From: Pseudomonadota bacterium
GTDB lineage: Bacteria > Pseudomonadota > Gammaproteobacteria > Burkholderiales > SG8-39
Length of the DNA: 5,691 bases
NCBI GenBank assembly: GCA_021848555.1
Contig: JAJZUN010000212.1
Span: 1-5,691 of the forward strand
Direction of reading: 5' to 3'
Part shown: positions 5,630 through 5,691 of the stretch, in pieces
How the letters are laid out: every line of letters begins with the position of its first letter
How positions within the stretch are numbered: the first letter of the stretch is position 1
The notes under the pieces: model-generated
What the model saw: the letters and a program-made list of their open reading frames with translations, nothing else
Database searches by the model: none
What the model was told of the DNA's origin: nothing
Translations under genes and position numbers: made by a program

Positions 5630-5680
5630 AACCGTGTTTTCTGTACGGATGCGCTTTTTATCCGTACAGAAAACACGGTT
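5630..5680. repeat. 21-bp perfect inverted repeat with 9-base loop
   Basis: The left arm 5630-5650 (starts AACCGTGTTTTC, ends GTACGGAT) is the exact reverse complement of the right arm 5660-5680, around the loop GCGCTTTTT. Read on the minus strand its tip is CGGATAAAAAGCGCATCCG, matching the tip of the 5508-5558 repeat in 18 of 19 positions. The flanking stems share no sequence with it. The element ends 11 bases before the window edge, so further copies may follow. Confidence 0.9.
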
Positions 5681-5691
5681 GGCGCGCGCAG

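Larger units (their letters stand above)
5443..5691. other. Non-coding tail rich in inverted repeats
   Basis: No gene is supportable in these 249 bases. After a 39-base spacer the region holds a 9-bp stem hairpin, a 22-bp perfect inverted repeat, a weak 6-bp stem hairpin, a 9-base direct repeat, and a 21-bp perfect inverted repeat ending 11 bases before the window edge. The spacers are visibly richer in A/T than the neighbouring genes. Structure of this density marks it as repeat-derived or regulatory DNA. Confidence 0.7.

Noticed and set aside
5482..5680. CRISPR array
   Set aside because: The repeats are palindromic with different stems, inverted relative to each other and unevenly spaced; no regular direct repeat-spacer pattern and no cas gene.
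5630..5687. Integron attC site, because the hairpin begins AAC and ends GTT
   Set aside because: The terminal motifs do not fit RYYYAAC/GTTRRRY (GTTGGCG has C where a purine is needed), the arms are perfectly paired without extrahelical bases, and no integrase or cassette is present.

Overview
The window is a piece of a GC-rich proteobacterial chromosome. The strong G/C bias at third codon positions produces long antisense shadow frames. The divergent order tesA <- -> ybbA-ybbP is shared with E. coli and many other Proteobacteria. The protein style (for example the permease start reading LLRDWRAGELRVLALAL) makes me lean to a betaproteobacterium, but that is an inference and no single feature here fixes the taxon.

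Layout, left to right. (1) Positions 1-87 on the minus strand hold the first 29 codons of a gene cut by the window edge. Its product begins with a clear twin-arginine (Tat) export signal and has a near-ideal ribosome binding site. (2) Positions 88-459 hold no convincing gene: this is the leader of the Tat gene on one side and the tail of tesA on the other, with two small inverted repeats. (3) Positions 460-1083, minus strand: tesA, a periplasmic GDSL esterase/lysophospholipase with every catalytic block present. (4) Positions 1082-1765, plus strand: ybbA, an ABC ATPase. Its chosen ATG and the tesA ATG are read from the two strands of the same CATG. (5) Positions 1870-4362, plus strand: ybbP, the large FtsX-type permease partner. 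The 104-base gap before it holds a 28-codon mini-frame that ends in a GTGA overlap with the permease start. (6) Positions 4483-5442, plus strand: a complete D-2-hydroxyacid dehydrogenase with a strong Shine-Dalgarno site. The gap after ybbP is bridged by two tiny frames joined by start/stop overlaps. (7) Positions 5443-5691: a non-coding tail with a cluster of hairpins.

How the genes relate: YbbA (ATPase) and YbbP (permease) should form one MacB/LolCDE-superfamily ABC machine in the inner membrane, and TesA is the periplasmic enzyme genetically tied to it. The likely shared job is handling lipidic or hydrophobic esters at the outer face of the inner membrane. The dehydrogenase is cytosolic and has no obvious biochemical link; it may simply be a neighbour.

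The least ordinary part is the right-hand tail. Two perfect inverted repeats (22-bp and 21-bp arms) have unrelated outer stems but the same 19-base tip, CGGATRAAAAGCGCATCCG, in opposite orientations. A third, shorter hairpin with related stem sequence sits just upstream, and a weaker fourth lies between the two long ones. Conserved tips with different yet perfectly paired stems suggest a small palindromic repeat family that needs a genome-wide search.
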